Program-made: the position numbers and the translations under genes | NCBI GenBank assembly: GCA_028023455.1 | Contig: JAQFVV010000017.1 | Span: 6,914,098 to 6,978,097, forward strand | DNA from: Epiperipatus broadwayi | Taxonomy: Eukaryota > Onychophora > Udeonychophora > Euonychophora > Peripatidae | DNA: 64,000 nt | Direction of reading: 5' to 3' | In this document: piece after piece, positions 24,906-36,810 of the stretch | Layout of the letters: each line of letters starts with the position of its first letter | Position numbering within the stretch: the stretch's first letter is position 1 | Notes under the pieces: model-generated | Databases searched by the model: none | What the model saw: only the letters and a program-made list of their open reading frames with translations | Told to the model about the DNA's origin: nothing

Positions 24906-25265
24906 TGCTATCATCATCATCAACCATTATCAATCCACTGCAGGATGAAAGTCTCTCCAAGTTCAATCCATCTTTTCCTATCTTTAGCTTCTCTTCTCCA
25001 CTTCACCCCTGCACACTTTCTTATTTTATTAATCCATCTCATGTGGTCTCTTTCTGCATCTTTTACAATCTCTTGGAATCCAGTTTAAAATTTCAATTGT
25101 CCATCTGTTCTCATCTCTTCTAATAATATGTCCAGCCCAACTCCACTTCAGTCTTTTAATTTTTCCAATGAGGTCAGTAACACCTGTTTGTTCTCTTACC
25201 CGTACATTGCATTTTCGATCCCTTCTTGTTACTCCCAACATGCATCTCTCCATACTTCTTCATTA
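24906..25265 (-). mobile_element. RTE LINE 3'-end fragment
   Basis: This is another 5'-truncated copy of the RTE element, about 350 bases. The minus-strand frame 25029-25253 reads MERCMLGVTRRDRK and IKRLKWSWAGHIIRRDENRW, the RT C-terminal tail. An ATC tract at 24911-24925 marks the 3' end. It truncates exactly where the corresponding text of copy A continues into the RT palm. Confidence 0.9.
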
Positions 25266-27285
25266 TGATTATGAATTTTAAGAGTATCTGCTTTATAATA
25301 ATACCTGTATTATCAAAAGAATATATGTTCCAATACCTCATCATTAAGTTATATTTTTCATGAATTAATGAAAGCTACTGTTATATTATACTAGAGATTG
25401 CTGGCATCACATTTAAATGTGTGTGCATGCTTTCTAGGAAATCTGTTGCTTATAGAAAACATTTTGACTGCTGTACATATAATTTTAAATTTGCTGTGCT
25501 TTCAACATTAGGAAAAAATGTCTCTGTTTGCACACAGAACTGTATCCTGTTGAATGGTAGAACCTCCAGTTGAAAGACTTAATTATTTGTTTTTGATTAA
25601 CTGCATATTTTAAATTATAATTTGATGTTATTGTAATTTACCACATATTTTTATTTATATTGTGCATCTTTGTCAGATATTTTTAGGCATTATTTGTAAA
25701 CTGTAATATCAAGATATCTGCAGAATATTTACTATGTTATAAAACTACATAATTTTTAAATGTTATTTATCCCATCATGAGTATTTCATTTATTGATTTG
25801 AATGTATGACTTTATAAAGATCCGGTAAAGATGTTGTATATTCTTATTGCTTATTTAAGGCTATGTATTTATTAGGCCAGATTTGACAAATAGTTTTATC
25901 AGTTTTACATATCAGTTTATTATTATATTTGTTTAGGAGATGGAATCCATAGTCTCTCTCTTGTTTTATTGTTCATGCTTATCTTGCCATTATATTATCT
26001 AAGGGATTGTAGCTGTGTCTCTAGAGCTCTTGTGAATATTTATTTTTCTAGCACATAGATTTTATAAAGATATTGTAGCTCTCTCTCTCTCTCTTATAAT
26101 ATATTCCATGAGTTACATTTTCATGTTTCATATTTAGTATAAATGCTTTATTTTAGACAGGTAATATTTTTGATGGTTCATTCTCACTTTTTTTATGTTC
26201 AGAGACAAAGTCCTAACATAATTGTTGCCCTCAAAATGTAGGTGCTATTTTTTGAGTTAATTCATTGCCTTATTCATCTTATGTATATCTCATATAGTCA
26301 TGTGTGGTATACAACCTTGACTATTATTTTTGGCAATTGATATTGTTATTTGTTCTGAGGAACATTATCTTTTCTTGTGTTGCACTCTTGAATTCTGAGT
26401 GTAGGTTAAGAATGGTTTTGATGTGTATATCTGTTTTGCTATGCTTTTCAGTATTATAGGGTGTAAAACTGATAAATATTCATTTAGCAATTAAAATTAT
26501 ATTTATAGGTCTCAATAAGTAATATACATCACTTCTAGCATTGATTTTATTACTGGATTGGTAAGACATGCTTAATATTTAGACATAATTATTGTTGGGA
26601 TAATATAATAGAATAACTGTTGAAAAATGTAGAACTTCTTGTGATAATGCTCATGTTTAGAAAAGATATTATCACTTAGACAAAGTTAACAATAGTCAAA
26701 TATTTAATTTATAAAATTATTATTATATTCTGTAAATTCTTTAAAAGTGTTTTCTATGTAGTCAATTATGCAGCATAGTGTCTGAACAGCTTGCTTGAAA
26801 TATTGTAGATTTCCAAAGTTGTTATTTATTTAATTGTCCTTATTGGTCAAATAAATGTTTTTATTGTTAAATATGTCATCTAGTTTCAATATTATAGCTA
26901 TCACATATTATCTATCCAGAAATCTTAACATTATAAACTATTATACAATTATATTTTATATTGGGCATTAAGAGTTCATGCACATAAAATTGAATATAAT
27001 AATCACTTTGTTAAAATGATCTGCAGATGTAAAGAAAGCATCTAAGGAATAGATTATTCATTCATTTTCTTAATTTTAAATGGTCATTTTAATCCAATTG
27101 CATTTGTGTTATTCATAAAATTACAGTTAATGAACCATCATAAATTTGAACACTGAAATTATTTGTCTTCAATTGACAAGAAAGATTTTAGTATGAGTTA
27201 TTAATAGGATATCCTGAGTGACTGTAAAATCCTTTATCCACTCATGATATTTGAATGCTATCCTAGTAGATTACAATTTATCCTA
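25266..27285. other. Intron sequence with few features
   Basis: This is AT-rich with a (CT)n run at about 26079-26092. No gene or transposon was recognised. Confidence 0.4.
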
Positions 27286-27522
27286 AATTCTTCTTCTTCT
27301 CCTTCTCCTCCTCTGCCTCCTTCTCCTCCTCCTTCTCCTTCTTCTTCTTCTACTTCTCCTCCTTCTCCTCCTCCTCCTTCTTCTCCTTCTCCTCCTCCTT
27401 CTTCTCCTTCTTCTTTTTCTCCTTCTTCTTCTCCTCCTTCTCCTTCTTGTTGTTGTTGTTGTTCTTCTTCTTCTTGTTGTTGTTCTTGTTGTTGTTGCTG
27501 CTGCTGCTGCTGTTGTTGTTGT
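27286..27522. repeat. 240-bp polypyrimidine triplet tract (CTT/CTC then GTT/GCT)
   Basis: About 160 bases are almost pure C/T built from TTC and TCC triplets. They are followed by about 75 bases of TTG/TGC triplets. A serine/proline/cysteine-only open frame across it (27244-27552) is just the translated repeat. A mirror-symmetric homopyrimidine run of this size can form triplex (H-DNA). Confidence 0.95.
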
Positions 27523-27926
27523 AAATTAGATAGACATTATCTTATGGGGTAAGAGGATGTCTTTATATTTTTACCAGGTTTTCATTTATTGCTTAATAAT
27601 TCTTAAATCAAAGAAAAGAATGAAATTTTGATATTATAAATATTTAATTAAAGAACCCTGAGTTCTTAATATTAAATCAATAATGAAAAGAAAGTATTTT
27701 ACAAAAGTAATTCTTTTACGAAACAAGGTGATACATTTAAGAAACATAATTCTTTATCAGAAGGTTGTGAAATATGGATCTAATCATTGCAATGAAATAA
27801 TGAAATGAGAATAGAGTTTGTTTGATGTGTTAGTATTCGAGGAAGGTATTAATATAAATGTTATGAGCAAGAGTCTAATATAACCCAATTACTCCTTCTC
27901 TGACATTTTTATTAAATGTTAAGTAA

Positions 27927-28460
27927 ATACTGCATTCTGTGAATATTTTAATGCTAGAGGGACCTTGCCAAATCTTGATACAAGATTAGGATTTTATAAA
28001 GATAAGAAAGGTCTTGTCTTTAACCTAACTTTTTATTTAAATAGGCGAATTTGAAGCATCTTGATTTGAGATCATGAAGTTATTGATTTCTTCACTGTCA
28101 AAGGTTAAAGCCTTTAAGTATTTACATATACTCATTTGTGCTTAATAAAAATATATAGTTACAACTTTAATTAGCTTATAGATTTCTAAGAATAAAAATC
28201 TTAAAAACTACTCCCTGGTAAATCGCATGATTTCGCGAATGTTAGTTTGTAAAAGAAATAGTGGACTTAAAGAGTGAAGAAATCAATAACTTCACCTATC
28301 AAATTAAGATGCTTCAGATTCGCCTATTTAATTAGAAAGTTAGGTTAAAGATAAGACAGCCGTTCTTATCTTTATAAAGTCATATCTCTAGGGTTAAAAT
28401 ATATTCACAGAGCGCAGTGCCAAAGGTTAAAGCCTTTAAGTATTTATATATACTCATTTT
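27927..28460. repeat. Large imperfect inverted repeat with flanking direct repeats
   Basis: Arms of about 150-170 bp (27929-28097 and 28272-28420) are reverse complements and share ATAGGCGAAT, TTTAACCTAACTTT and GAAGTTATTGATTTCTTCAC. The outer ends read ACTGCATTCTGTGAATA on the left and, in complement, ACTGCGCTCTGTGAATA on the right. The same terminal phrase occurs in the small hairpins at 53335 and 60721. A 38-base phrase starting AAAGGTTAAAGCCTTTAAGT occurs both just inside the left arm (28099) and just outside the right arm (28421). Confidence 0.8.
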
Positions 28461-31239
28461 ACAATGCTTATTCATTGTTATTTTTTATTATGTGGCCCTT
28501 CTTATTATAGCATATATAATTTAGAACCCTGAGCTAAGCCTAATAATACATTATTATACATCGTCAAGTTGCAATTGTATACAGCTTGTTTGGCTTTTGA
28601 TCGATGATTTGGTGGCTTGCATTTATTTCTTTGATTATAATATATATATATATTGAAACAATCGACCTTACTTCAAGGTTGAGTTTCACGATTCTACCAC
28701 AGTCCACATGTCATCATGCTCCATTTTTTTTTGTTGATGTAAAATATATATTATAGACATTAGATAATATTGTGTCTTCTAAAATTGTATTTTTTATAAT
28801 TTTAATACGTTATATTTTTTTTCATAAAACAAAATATAAATTCAAGATAACTGTCTGAAATAATTAAAGGGGTGGGGAGTTTGTCTCATGATTTTAAAAA
28901 AGAGAAATTGTAAATTAAAATTAAAAAGTAAAAACTAAAACAAAGCTAATGGATTTTAGTTAGCTATCAACATTGTGTTATTCAAATCCATTTCCAAACA
29001 GGAAATTGATTTGAATTGATTTTAGACAGTTATCTTAAAACTGAATCTTCACTAACAATAGAGTAAAGATTCTAAAATAGAGATCCATTAGAGGCAGGAA
29101 ATCTAGTTTAGAATAAATATTCTCTGAGGGGCCAAAAACTGATATAAATAAAGCTAAAAATTTATTATGTTGGTTGGGTCAATCGTTGCTAGGTGACTTC
29201 ACGTCCGTTTAAAATTTTGGAGAGCCAAGTTGCCATCTGACATCTTCAGCCAACCCTTGCCACGATGTAGCCCCAAAGAATGCTGCCTGCCGCAGAAGAT
29301 TCGCCAGTACTTCCAAAGAATCCTGAGGTAATCATCCAAAAGACTATATAACCGCCTTATCCACTTTTAACTATGTAATTTAATTTGTAAGCTAATAATT
29401 TCGTTCTATTTAATGTTTTTTTTTTTTAAAGCTTTGTTAACCGTTTATATCAATTCTTTGCTGCCTAATTATTATGTCATCCAACTCACGCTTATTATTA
29501 TTTTTATCACTTAGTGTGGTTATGATTTAAGTTTAATAACATTTTTTTATTTTCTTACTTTATTTATAAATGCCACTAAAAACTTAATCTTACGAACTTC
29601 TATTAAAAAGGGAAGGGGTGGGGAATTAAAATGTGTTCTTATTAATTATTTTAAATACTTCGTAAGTTTGGGTTATCCTTTAAATGAATATTTTTTATCT
29701 AAATGTTTTATCGTAAATTTATATGAAATGTATAAATATTTTTGCAATCCGGGGTGGCTATTGGTGTCCGTTAGTGTTATAAAATTTCTTATTGATCATC
29801 ATCGCCACAAAGACTGGTGACTTAAATTTGTTTGATAATTTGCACTCTTGTAGTTTTGCTTCCTATGTTAAAATATTGATTCAGGAAGGGGGGAGCAATG
29901 CAAGCTTCATTAATGCTAGTTAATTTATAATCGATGACTTTAGATTACATAGGTCATTATACTCGCATGTTATTACGTGTTTGTTAAACCATTTAAGGCT
30001 TTTCTTTAATAGTTAAATTTACTGATTTTATATTATTATAATAGCGTTGCTAGCATATGTCCAATTATTCATAAGCCGAATAAGGCTTTGATCTGATTCG
30101 CCTGTACCTCACTCCAGGGAGTCACAATCATTTCGTTAGTCATTCTTCTCCAAGTATATATACTATATACTGCTTTGAATCACCTGTACCTCATTCCAGG
30201 GATTCAAAACCTCGTTGTTCATATCCTCGTTCATAAAAGAAGTCTAAGTTTACTTTTAGAACCTTCTCTTCTTGTACCATCTCAGCAGAAAGCTGGCGTG
30301 TACCATCGTTACAAAGAAATTGGAGAATGACCTTATCCTGGCCAAAAGTGCCATTTTCTCTCACTGATATTATGCTAGCACCGCCATTTCTTACAGTTAG
30401 TTTCCAGCCTGTTTGGCAAAGTAAATCGTAATGATATGTGGTAATAAAACGTTCTATTTTCTCTTTATTTGTTTGTGTTTAAACCCAACTTCTCGTGAAG
30501 CTGCCCTCCCTCTTTACTGAAATAAACCTTTCCCACAACAATTGAGTTTTCGCTATATCCCATCGTAAAATCTTGAAAATATAAAAGAAATAATGTTTTA
30601 TGCTGCCAATCAAAAATGTATCCACATTGTAATTATTATAAATGAAATATCTAAATAAAAAAATAAACTTATGTATTAAAATCTTTTAATTAGCAAAATT
30701 CAATTATATCTTTATAAATGTATTTTTATGTATAAACGGCCACCAAACCACTCCGATAAATCCATCTCTTGTAAATGCCGCACTAACTTAATATTTGTCA
30801 AAATCAACATAATCTTAATAATATTCTTTAATGTTTGTAAGCGTAGAGTCAATTATATATCTAAAATTCATCTTTAATTATGTTCAAAATAAATATATTT
30901 TAAATTTAATCCAGTCGTTCGAATCTCAATATTAATATTTATATTTATGCATATTCGTAACTTAATATCTTGGGTTCACTCAATCTCTCATCATCTTCAC
31001 CAGTTGAGTTTCATGTAAAACATTGTAGCACCGGGCCGGGATGTAATGAATTTATGTGGTATCACCGTAGGTGTTGTTCATAATGTTATAGATTTGGGGA
31101 ATGGGCAAATAGGTTAGAATTCATGATTGCTCCTGACCTGTGTATCTTGCGCATGATTGGATTCGGGGTGTTTTTGCTTAGATTCTAAATCTTGTTGGAT
31201 GGACATACATTTTCGACCGGTCCAATATATATATATGTT
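28461..31239. other. Intron sequence with an unidentified LTR-like block
   Basis: Most of it is AT-rich with nothing recognisable. The stretch 30060-30545 is more GC-balanced, has two similar phrases (CGCCTGTACCTCACTCCAGG at 30110, CACCTGTACCTCATTCCAGG at 30180), an AATAAA at about 30443 and another at about 30520. It could be a solo LTR or decayed retrotransposon, but I see no partner repeat. The stretch 29170-29340 is likewise GC-balanced and unidentified. Confidence 0.35.
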
Positions 31240-31435
31240 TAACAATAAAACAATATAGTAATAAATATAATGGTAATTAATTATTATATACAGTCTTTCA
31301 ATCCACAGAAGTACTTTCGATTAATTTAATATTTCTCAACTGCAGTTAGAATTAACCAAAAGCACTTCTGTGGATTGAAAGACTGTATATAATAGCTAAT
31401 TACCATTATATTTATTAGTTTTATTGTTATTACAA
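31240..31435. repeat. Hairpin (foldback) element 240 bases before exon 3
   Basis: Arms of about 75 bp (31240-31316 and 31358-31432) are near-perfect reverse complements, with the core CAGTCTTTCAATCCACAGAA. The loop is about 40 bases. It lies in the intron close to the acceptor of the exon at 31673. Confidence 0.8.
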
Positions 31436-31672
31436 TAGTTTTTTAAATTAATGGACATTTTATTTGTATTATCTATATTGTTCTATCAAACTGAAAAATT
31501 CCAATCACCAAGACATTTTAACATTTTTATAGATGGTCTAGTTTACTTATTTTTTTAAAGATGCCATGGTTAGTAGTTGTTATGTAGCAAATAAAATAAG
31601 TGTGACTAAAAGTCAGTGGAAGTAAGAGAATGGCATCGTATATACATACCTGCATAATACTTTCCATTTTAG

Positions 31673-31804
31673 GATTAATGAATGAAGATGAGCTGAAGGA
31701 ATATTTAAGAGGACCACCTCTAATTATGGAAATCCATGATCGAGATTTGATAACTTCAGAACCAGTTGCTCCAATAGTAGTGAAAAGGCAAATCCATTTT
31801 GCAA
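31673..31804 (+). CDS. CFAP92: CFAP92-like ciliary protein, exon 3
   Basis: The acceptor TTTCCATTTTAG ends at 31672 and the donor GTAAGT starts at 31805, both strong consensus sites. The frame reads [20 protein letters not shown] then [10 protein letters not shown] and ends KRQIHFA. The GPPL.(I/M)E(I/V)HDRD phrase is the most family-specific text in the window. It starts with two bases completing the glycine codon of exon 2 and ends with one base (A), completed by GT in exon 4 to make serine. The methionine-started frame beginning at 31630 extends into the intron; the true exon starts at the acceptor. The product is inferred to be axonemal by family. Confidence 0.9.
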
Positions 31805-32189
31805 GTAAGTAAAATTTAATTTAAATATTTTTAAAAACAACTCATAAACATTGTTAATAGGTTACTGAAATAAAAATTCAAATCTAATAAAATTATAACT
31901 TTTATTGATATTAAAACTGAAATGGATATTAGTAAAATACGAAAAAAAAGTGCTTCAAAGAATTGAAAGATATTTAGCACATAAAATCTATATAAAGTTC
32001 AATGGAATGACAGATTGGTCATTAGGGAAAAGTGAAAGATGTTTTAAATAGAGCTTTAAATGGATAAGGTCCTATACATGAGAGGTCAGTGACTTGAGGT
32101 CAACATGAGCATGGCAATAATGTTGGCATCAGCATGGGATTTGGGCTTTCCATCATCAGATTTTCAATAGAATGAATGGATGAAGAGTT
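31805..32189. other. Intron sequence, nothing recognised
   Basis: This is AT-rich intron directly after the exon 3 donor. No feature is supported. Confidence 0.4.
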
Positions 32190-32775
32190 GGATGTTGAAG
32201 TAGATTGAAGCCTTTTCATTAAAGTATGAAGATTTGCTATCTTACTATAAACTGAGCACTGATTATATATATATGTGTGGGAGATGATAATCTAGATCAT
32301 TTGATGAGTGCTGGTTTGGCATGAAATATGTATATTGGTGATTATTTATCTTTTCTACATGTGTGTGGTCATGTGTATCAATAGTATAAGATAGTGTGGA
32401 TAGTTGAAGGGTACTTGAAAGTCTGTGTTCAAATCCCCTATATTTACAATTAAGTTCCAGGTATATGAAGAATGCCTGTATTTCAAATCTTATGATAATA
32501 AGATTTTTGAGAAAAATAAGAGCTGGAGGGTGGAGTAGATTAAAGTCTGCCCATTAAACTTTGAAGATTTGCTATCTTAATATAAACCAAGCACTGATTA
32601 TATATGTGTGTGTGGGAGATGATGATCAGTACCAAGTGGTGAGTGCTGGTTCAGCACAAAATACAGATATTGGAGCTCATTTATCTTTTTCATGTGTGTG
32701 GTCATGTGAAGAGAAGTTGAAAGTCTGTGTTCAAATCCAATTTACATCTAAAACTCCAAGTATATAAATTATACT
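32190..32775 (+). mobile_element. Two tandem tRNA-like SINE copies
   Basis: Two diverged units with a 335-base offset (GAAGATTTGCTATCTTA at 32228 and 32563) each run through GTGTGTGGGAGATGAT, GTGTGTGGTCATGTG and a B-box-like GTGTTCAAATCC. The second unit lacks a segment between the GGTCATGTG and AGTCTGTGTTC phrases. Other copies are at 55955-56055 (plus) and 19575-19735 (minus). The B-box makes a tRNA-derived SINE likely, though the A-box is weak. Confidence 0.65.
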
Positions 32776-33583
32776 TGTATTCAATCACATTTTAAAATTG
32801 AGATGAGTAAATATTGGAATACACCCGCTGATAATAGAATGGAGTGGAAAATAATGATAAAGAGGTCACAGGTCAATATAATGCCTACAAACATATATTG
32901 CATTGCTCAAATGAATTTTTTAGCAAGAAATAATAACTAACAATATTCTACTCATTTTAATTTAAAATAAACGAAAGGGTGTGTGTGTGGGCTGCATGGT
33001 GATTTAAAGTTTAAATCAGTGTATATTTCACAGCAATATTTAAGAATAAGACAAATATTAAATTTTGCAACAGAAAATAAAAATTAAACACTACCTAATG
33101 CTATACTAGAAATTATAAATAGTACTTATAACTTCAAAAACGTTCTTGATAAAGTTTTTGAATCTGAGGCCATATATCTTATGAAGACATCCTTTGATGT
33201 TAAAGGAAGTTGGTTTTTGAAGTGAATGATGGGAAGGTTATTTTGTTTTGTATATATATGTTGTATGTATCTTGTTGAATTTCACGTGAAAAAAATTGTT
33301 ATTAAATGAAACCATGTTTGTGAAAGACTTTTAATAAAATTTTGGATAGTACGGAAATGGTATTTGAATTTTATAAAAAAAAAAAATCAAAGTTAAATTC
33401 TTTATAGATGAAGATCTTTTACAAAAATATATTTTTAAATTGTATAAAATTTATTCTCAGTTGTAATTTATGTTTGTTATTCATACACTTCATAGGATTT
33501 TGTTTTGTCAATGCCCTTAATTAAAGTATAGAATATACTTTTCGTGTTGTATCTCTAGCCTGTTTTATACATCAGCTTTCTTT
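32776..33583. other. Intron sequence, nothing recognised
   Basis: This is AT-rich. No gene, RNA or repeat was recognised. Confidence 0.4.
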
Positions 33584-34012
33584 CACTTCTAGTTTTTGAA
33601 CATTTATTCATGGACTTTTTTGAATATTCAATGTTTTGTGGCGACATAATATATTGTAGACAAGTTAATTATTTTCCTAATCTATGATTTATCAGGTTTT
33701 GGCATGTTTTTTTTTTTAGATATTAGGAATGTAAATATATTAAATTTAAGCGTAAGCAGATAATATAATAACGTGAAAGTTAAACACCTTCAAACAGATA
33801 CGCTTTAAAAATGCTTAAGTGACAGCCAATCAGATAGAATAATGGCATCACATGGGAAGTTTAATTGAAAGTTCTGGTTTGTAAACATTTATTCATGAAT
33901 TTTTTTCGAATATTCAATGTCTTGTGATAACACAATATATTATAGACAAGTTAATTATTTTCCAAATCCCTTGATTTATAAGTTTTTGGTATGTTCTATT
34001 TTAGGTATTAGG
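33584..34012 (+). repeat. Diverged direct repeat pair
   Basis: Two units of about 140 bases (33584-33733 and 33872-34012) share ACATTTATTCATG, GACAAGTTAATTATTTTCC and the ending ATATTAGGAA or GTATTAGGAA. The offset is about 290 bases. The origin is unknown. Confidence 0.7.
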
Positions 34013-34373
34013 AAGTTTAGCACAATGTTCTTTCTTCATACTTTTTGAAGAGTTCCAATGCCAATAGAATAACCACAATCCTAACTGATCATGTTGATAT
34101 TTTTATTTACTTGCTTTAGAGAAATAAAGTATAATAATATATATGCAATTCAACTTACAAATACTAATAAATTATTATTTTTTGCCAATTTTACTTAACA
34201 CTTTTTTAATCTACAATTTTAAAGTGATCAAATATTTAAATAACTGAAAGTCTGAATTGAAAAATAAAAATGATTGATTGAATATTGACTAATATCGATA
34301 CTTCAATTTATATACAATCAACTGTACGTGTATTTAATGTTATTTCAAAAACATGCTATCAATTTAAACAAAC

Positions 34374-34734
34374 AAACATCACATGATCACCATTCTTTAT
34401 GCTCACACAAGCTGTTTTTCACAGAGGCAAAACTGTCCATACAGTAGCGTCACTCAGTGCAAACCAGAGTAATTAAGGGATGCAGGAAGGTTTGTGTATA
34501 AAATTCCTATCTAGTCCCTACTTATCCAATATTGCCAGACTAGTTTTTAGCTTTTATTCTAAGATCTAGGTGTAGAGCTCTCAAATCCAAGGTTTCTCGC
34601 TGATGACAGCCACAAGGTAGAAACTAGTCTGGGGATATTGGATAAGTAGGCACTAAATAGGAATTTTATGCATAAACCTTCCTGCATCCATTGATAGCTC
34701 TGACTTGCAGTAAGTGATACTACTGCATGGTGAT
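34374..34734 (-). mobile_element. Foldback SINE-like element abutting the Gypsy reverse transcriptase
   Basis: In reverse orientation it starts with the tail (ACATCACATGATCACC at 34377), then the two palindromic halves (GAGGCAAAACTGTCCATAC and, at the right end, GTAAGTGATACTACTGCATG). Its right edge, at about 34730, falls inside the reverse transcriptase of the Gypsy element, which does not resume on the left. So the insertion or a later deletion removed the rest of pol. Confidence 0.7.
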
Positions 34735-36810
34735 ATGACGAATTTAAATCCAATTTCGCAAAAATTTTTGCTTTAGCTAGATTACTGAGAATCTCACGTA
34801 CATTCGGCACCGGGTAAGCTCCTTTATTAAGATACTTATTTACTGTTGTTCTATAATCTCCACATAGCCTAATTTTCCCATCTGGTTTTGTTAACACAAC
34901 AATCAGCGTGGCCCAATCTGCCTCCTCGACTGGGGATAACACGTCTTTTTTAACTAATGCTTTTATTTTTTTCCTCTACTAACTGCCTTTGGGCAAAAGG
35001 TATTTTTCTCAGTTTACAAATAACCAGTTTAGCATTTTCGTTTAAGTGCAAGTCAATGGGCTTTGATTTTATCAAACCTAAATCTTCTGTAAATAAATTC
35101 AGATATAACTCTATCATTTCTTTTTCAACCGAGACCTTTTTAACTATATTAAATTTAATGCCTAAGTCTTTAAACCAGTTTCTTCCTATTAACGGACTGA
35201 TATCTTTATCGACTATATATATAGGTAATTTGTAGTTTTTATTTTTAAAACCAACTATTACTTCGGATTTCCCAATTAACTTGATCGGGTTCCCATTGAC
35301 ATCTCTAACATTAATGTTAGCTTTCTATATTTTAATCTTAGGGCTATCTGTGGATATTTCCTTCCACTTTTTCATAGATATTAAAGAAATTCCTGAGCCA
35401 CTATCTATTTGCATTTCTACTCTTTTGTTAGTTAACTTAATCTCTAGCATTAATTGATCCTGCTCATTTTTTAAGATATTTCTTTTAATTACTGTTTTCC
35501 ACTGTTTCTGATCTTTACCATATTCGGGTTTTCGTTTAGGTTTTTTGCACACTGCTGCTAAATGGCCTTTGCCCCCACAATTGTAACATTTTTCATTCTT
35601 CCATTTACAGCTTTTAGACAAATGCCCTACTTTTCCACAACAAAAACATCTTATTTTGAAAATTTTCCCTTTAGTACCATCCTTCTCCTTTCTCTCTATT
35701 TTAAAAATAGTATTCCTATAGTTTTCCTCCGTTCTATTTGAAAAAGGTAAAGCTTGTTCTACCACTGATTCGTATACTATTCCCTTTTGAATAGCACCTT
35801 CATATGTTATCTGAGTTTCAATTAATAATGATTGACACAATTTATCGTCCTTCATTCCCCATAATAACTGATCAATAAGAATTTGTTCCACAAAGTCACC
35901 GTACTCGCAATTCTTTGCCAATTGGCGTAGAACAATATATTCTTTAATCGATTCAAGTTTGTCTTGTTTGCGTTATTTAACTTAATCTCTAGCATTAATT
36001 GATCCTGCTTATTTTTTAAGATATTTCTTTTAATTACTGTTTTCCACTGTTTCTGATCTTTACCATATTCGGGTTTTCATTTAGGTTTTTTGCACACTGC
36101 TGCTAAATGGCCTTTGCCCCCACAATTGTAACATTTTTCATTCCTCCATTTACAGCTTTTAGACAAATGCCCTACTTTTCCACAACAAAAACATCTTATT
36201 TCGAAACTTTTCCCTTCTTTAGTACCATCCTTCTCCTTTCTCTCTATTTTAAAAATAGTATTCCTATAGTTTTCCTCCGTTCTATTTGAAAAAGCTAAAG
36301 CTTGTTCTACCACTGATTCGTATACTATTCCCTTTTGAATAGCACCTTCATATGTTATCTGAGTTTCAATTAATAATGATTGACACAATTTATCGTCCTT
36401 CATTCCCCATAATAACTGGCCAATAAGAATTTGTTCCACAAAGTCGCCATACTCGCAATTCTTTGCCAATTGGCGTAGAACAATATATTCTTTAATCGAT
36501 TCGAGTTTGTCTTGTTTGCGGTTCCTCAATTTTAATCTAGCTAAATACTTTGATGGTCTTGGGCTAAAATAATCTGTTAGTCTTTGAACTAGCTCATCAT
36601 AGTTACTACTATCTGTAACTTGTCCATTATACAATTTGTTTACTATTTCACTAACTTTTCTACCTGACAAACATAATAACGCTGCTACTTTCCTATCGTT
36701 TTTAATAATACTATTTAACTTAAAATAATTTTACAATTGAAGCACATAAAAGGGCCATTCATGCGATTATCTATCCCAAATTCCAATATATTAGCTTGTC
36801 CTATCGACAT
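34735..36810 (-). mobile_element. Ty3/Gypsy LTR retrotransposon, partial gag-pol
   Basis: Read right to left, a gag start codon lies at 36808-36810. Gag continues with SGRKVSEIVNKLY, LTDYFSPRPSKYLARLKL and LLWGMKDDKLCQSLL. Two CCHC zinc knuckles follow (CFCCGKVGHLSKSCK and CYNCGGKGHLAAVC). A protease comes next with its DSG active site (MQIDSGSGISLIS, about 35335-35420), then a linker (SPLIGRNWFKDLGI). The start of RT at 34735-34942 reads TKPDGKIRLCGDYR and YPVPNVREIL. Frames are broken near the gag N-terminus and between protease and RT. RT catalytic DD, RNase H and integrase are missing. No LTR pair is visible; 36811-37300 may hold the leader and 5' LTR. The gag/NC region is duplicated (separate entry). 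Confidence 0.9.
35434..36520 (-). repeat. Tandem duplication of about 540 bp within Gypsy gag
   Basis: Units 35434-35972 and 35979-36520 differ at only a few bases plus one 3-base indel (offset 545 growing to 548). Each encodes the end of gag with both CCHC knuckles. The duplication arose after the element inserted, or was carried by a recent source copy. The unit on the pol side continues into protease; the other continues into the gag N-terminal part. Confidence 0.9.

Noticed and set aside
27244-27552. Serine/proline/cysteine-rich 102-codon frame
   Set aside because: It is a direct translation of the CTT/CTC and GTT/GCT triplet tract.
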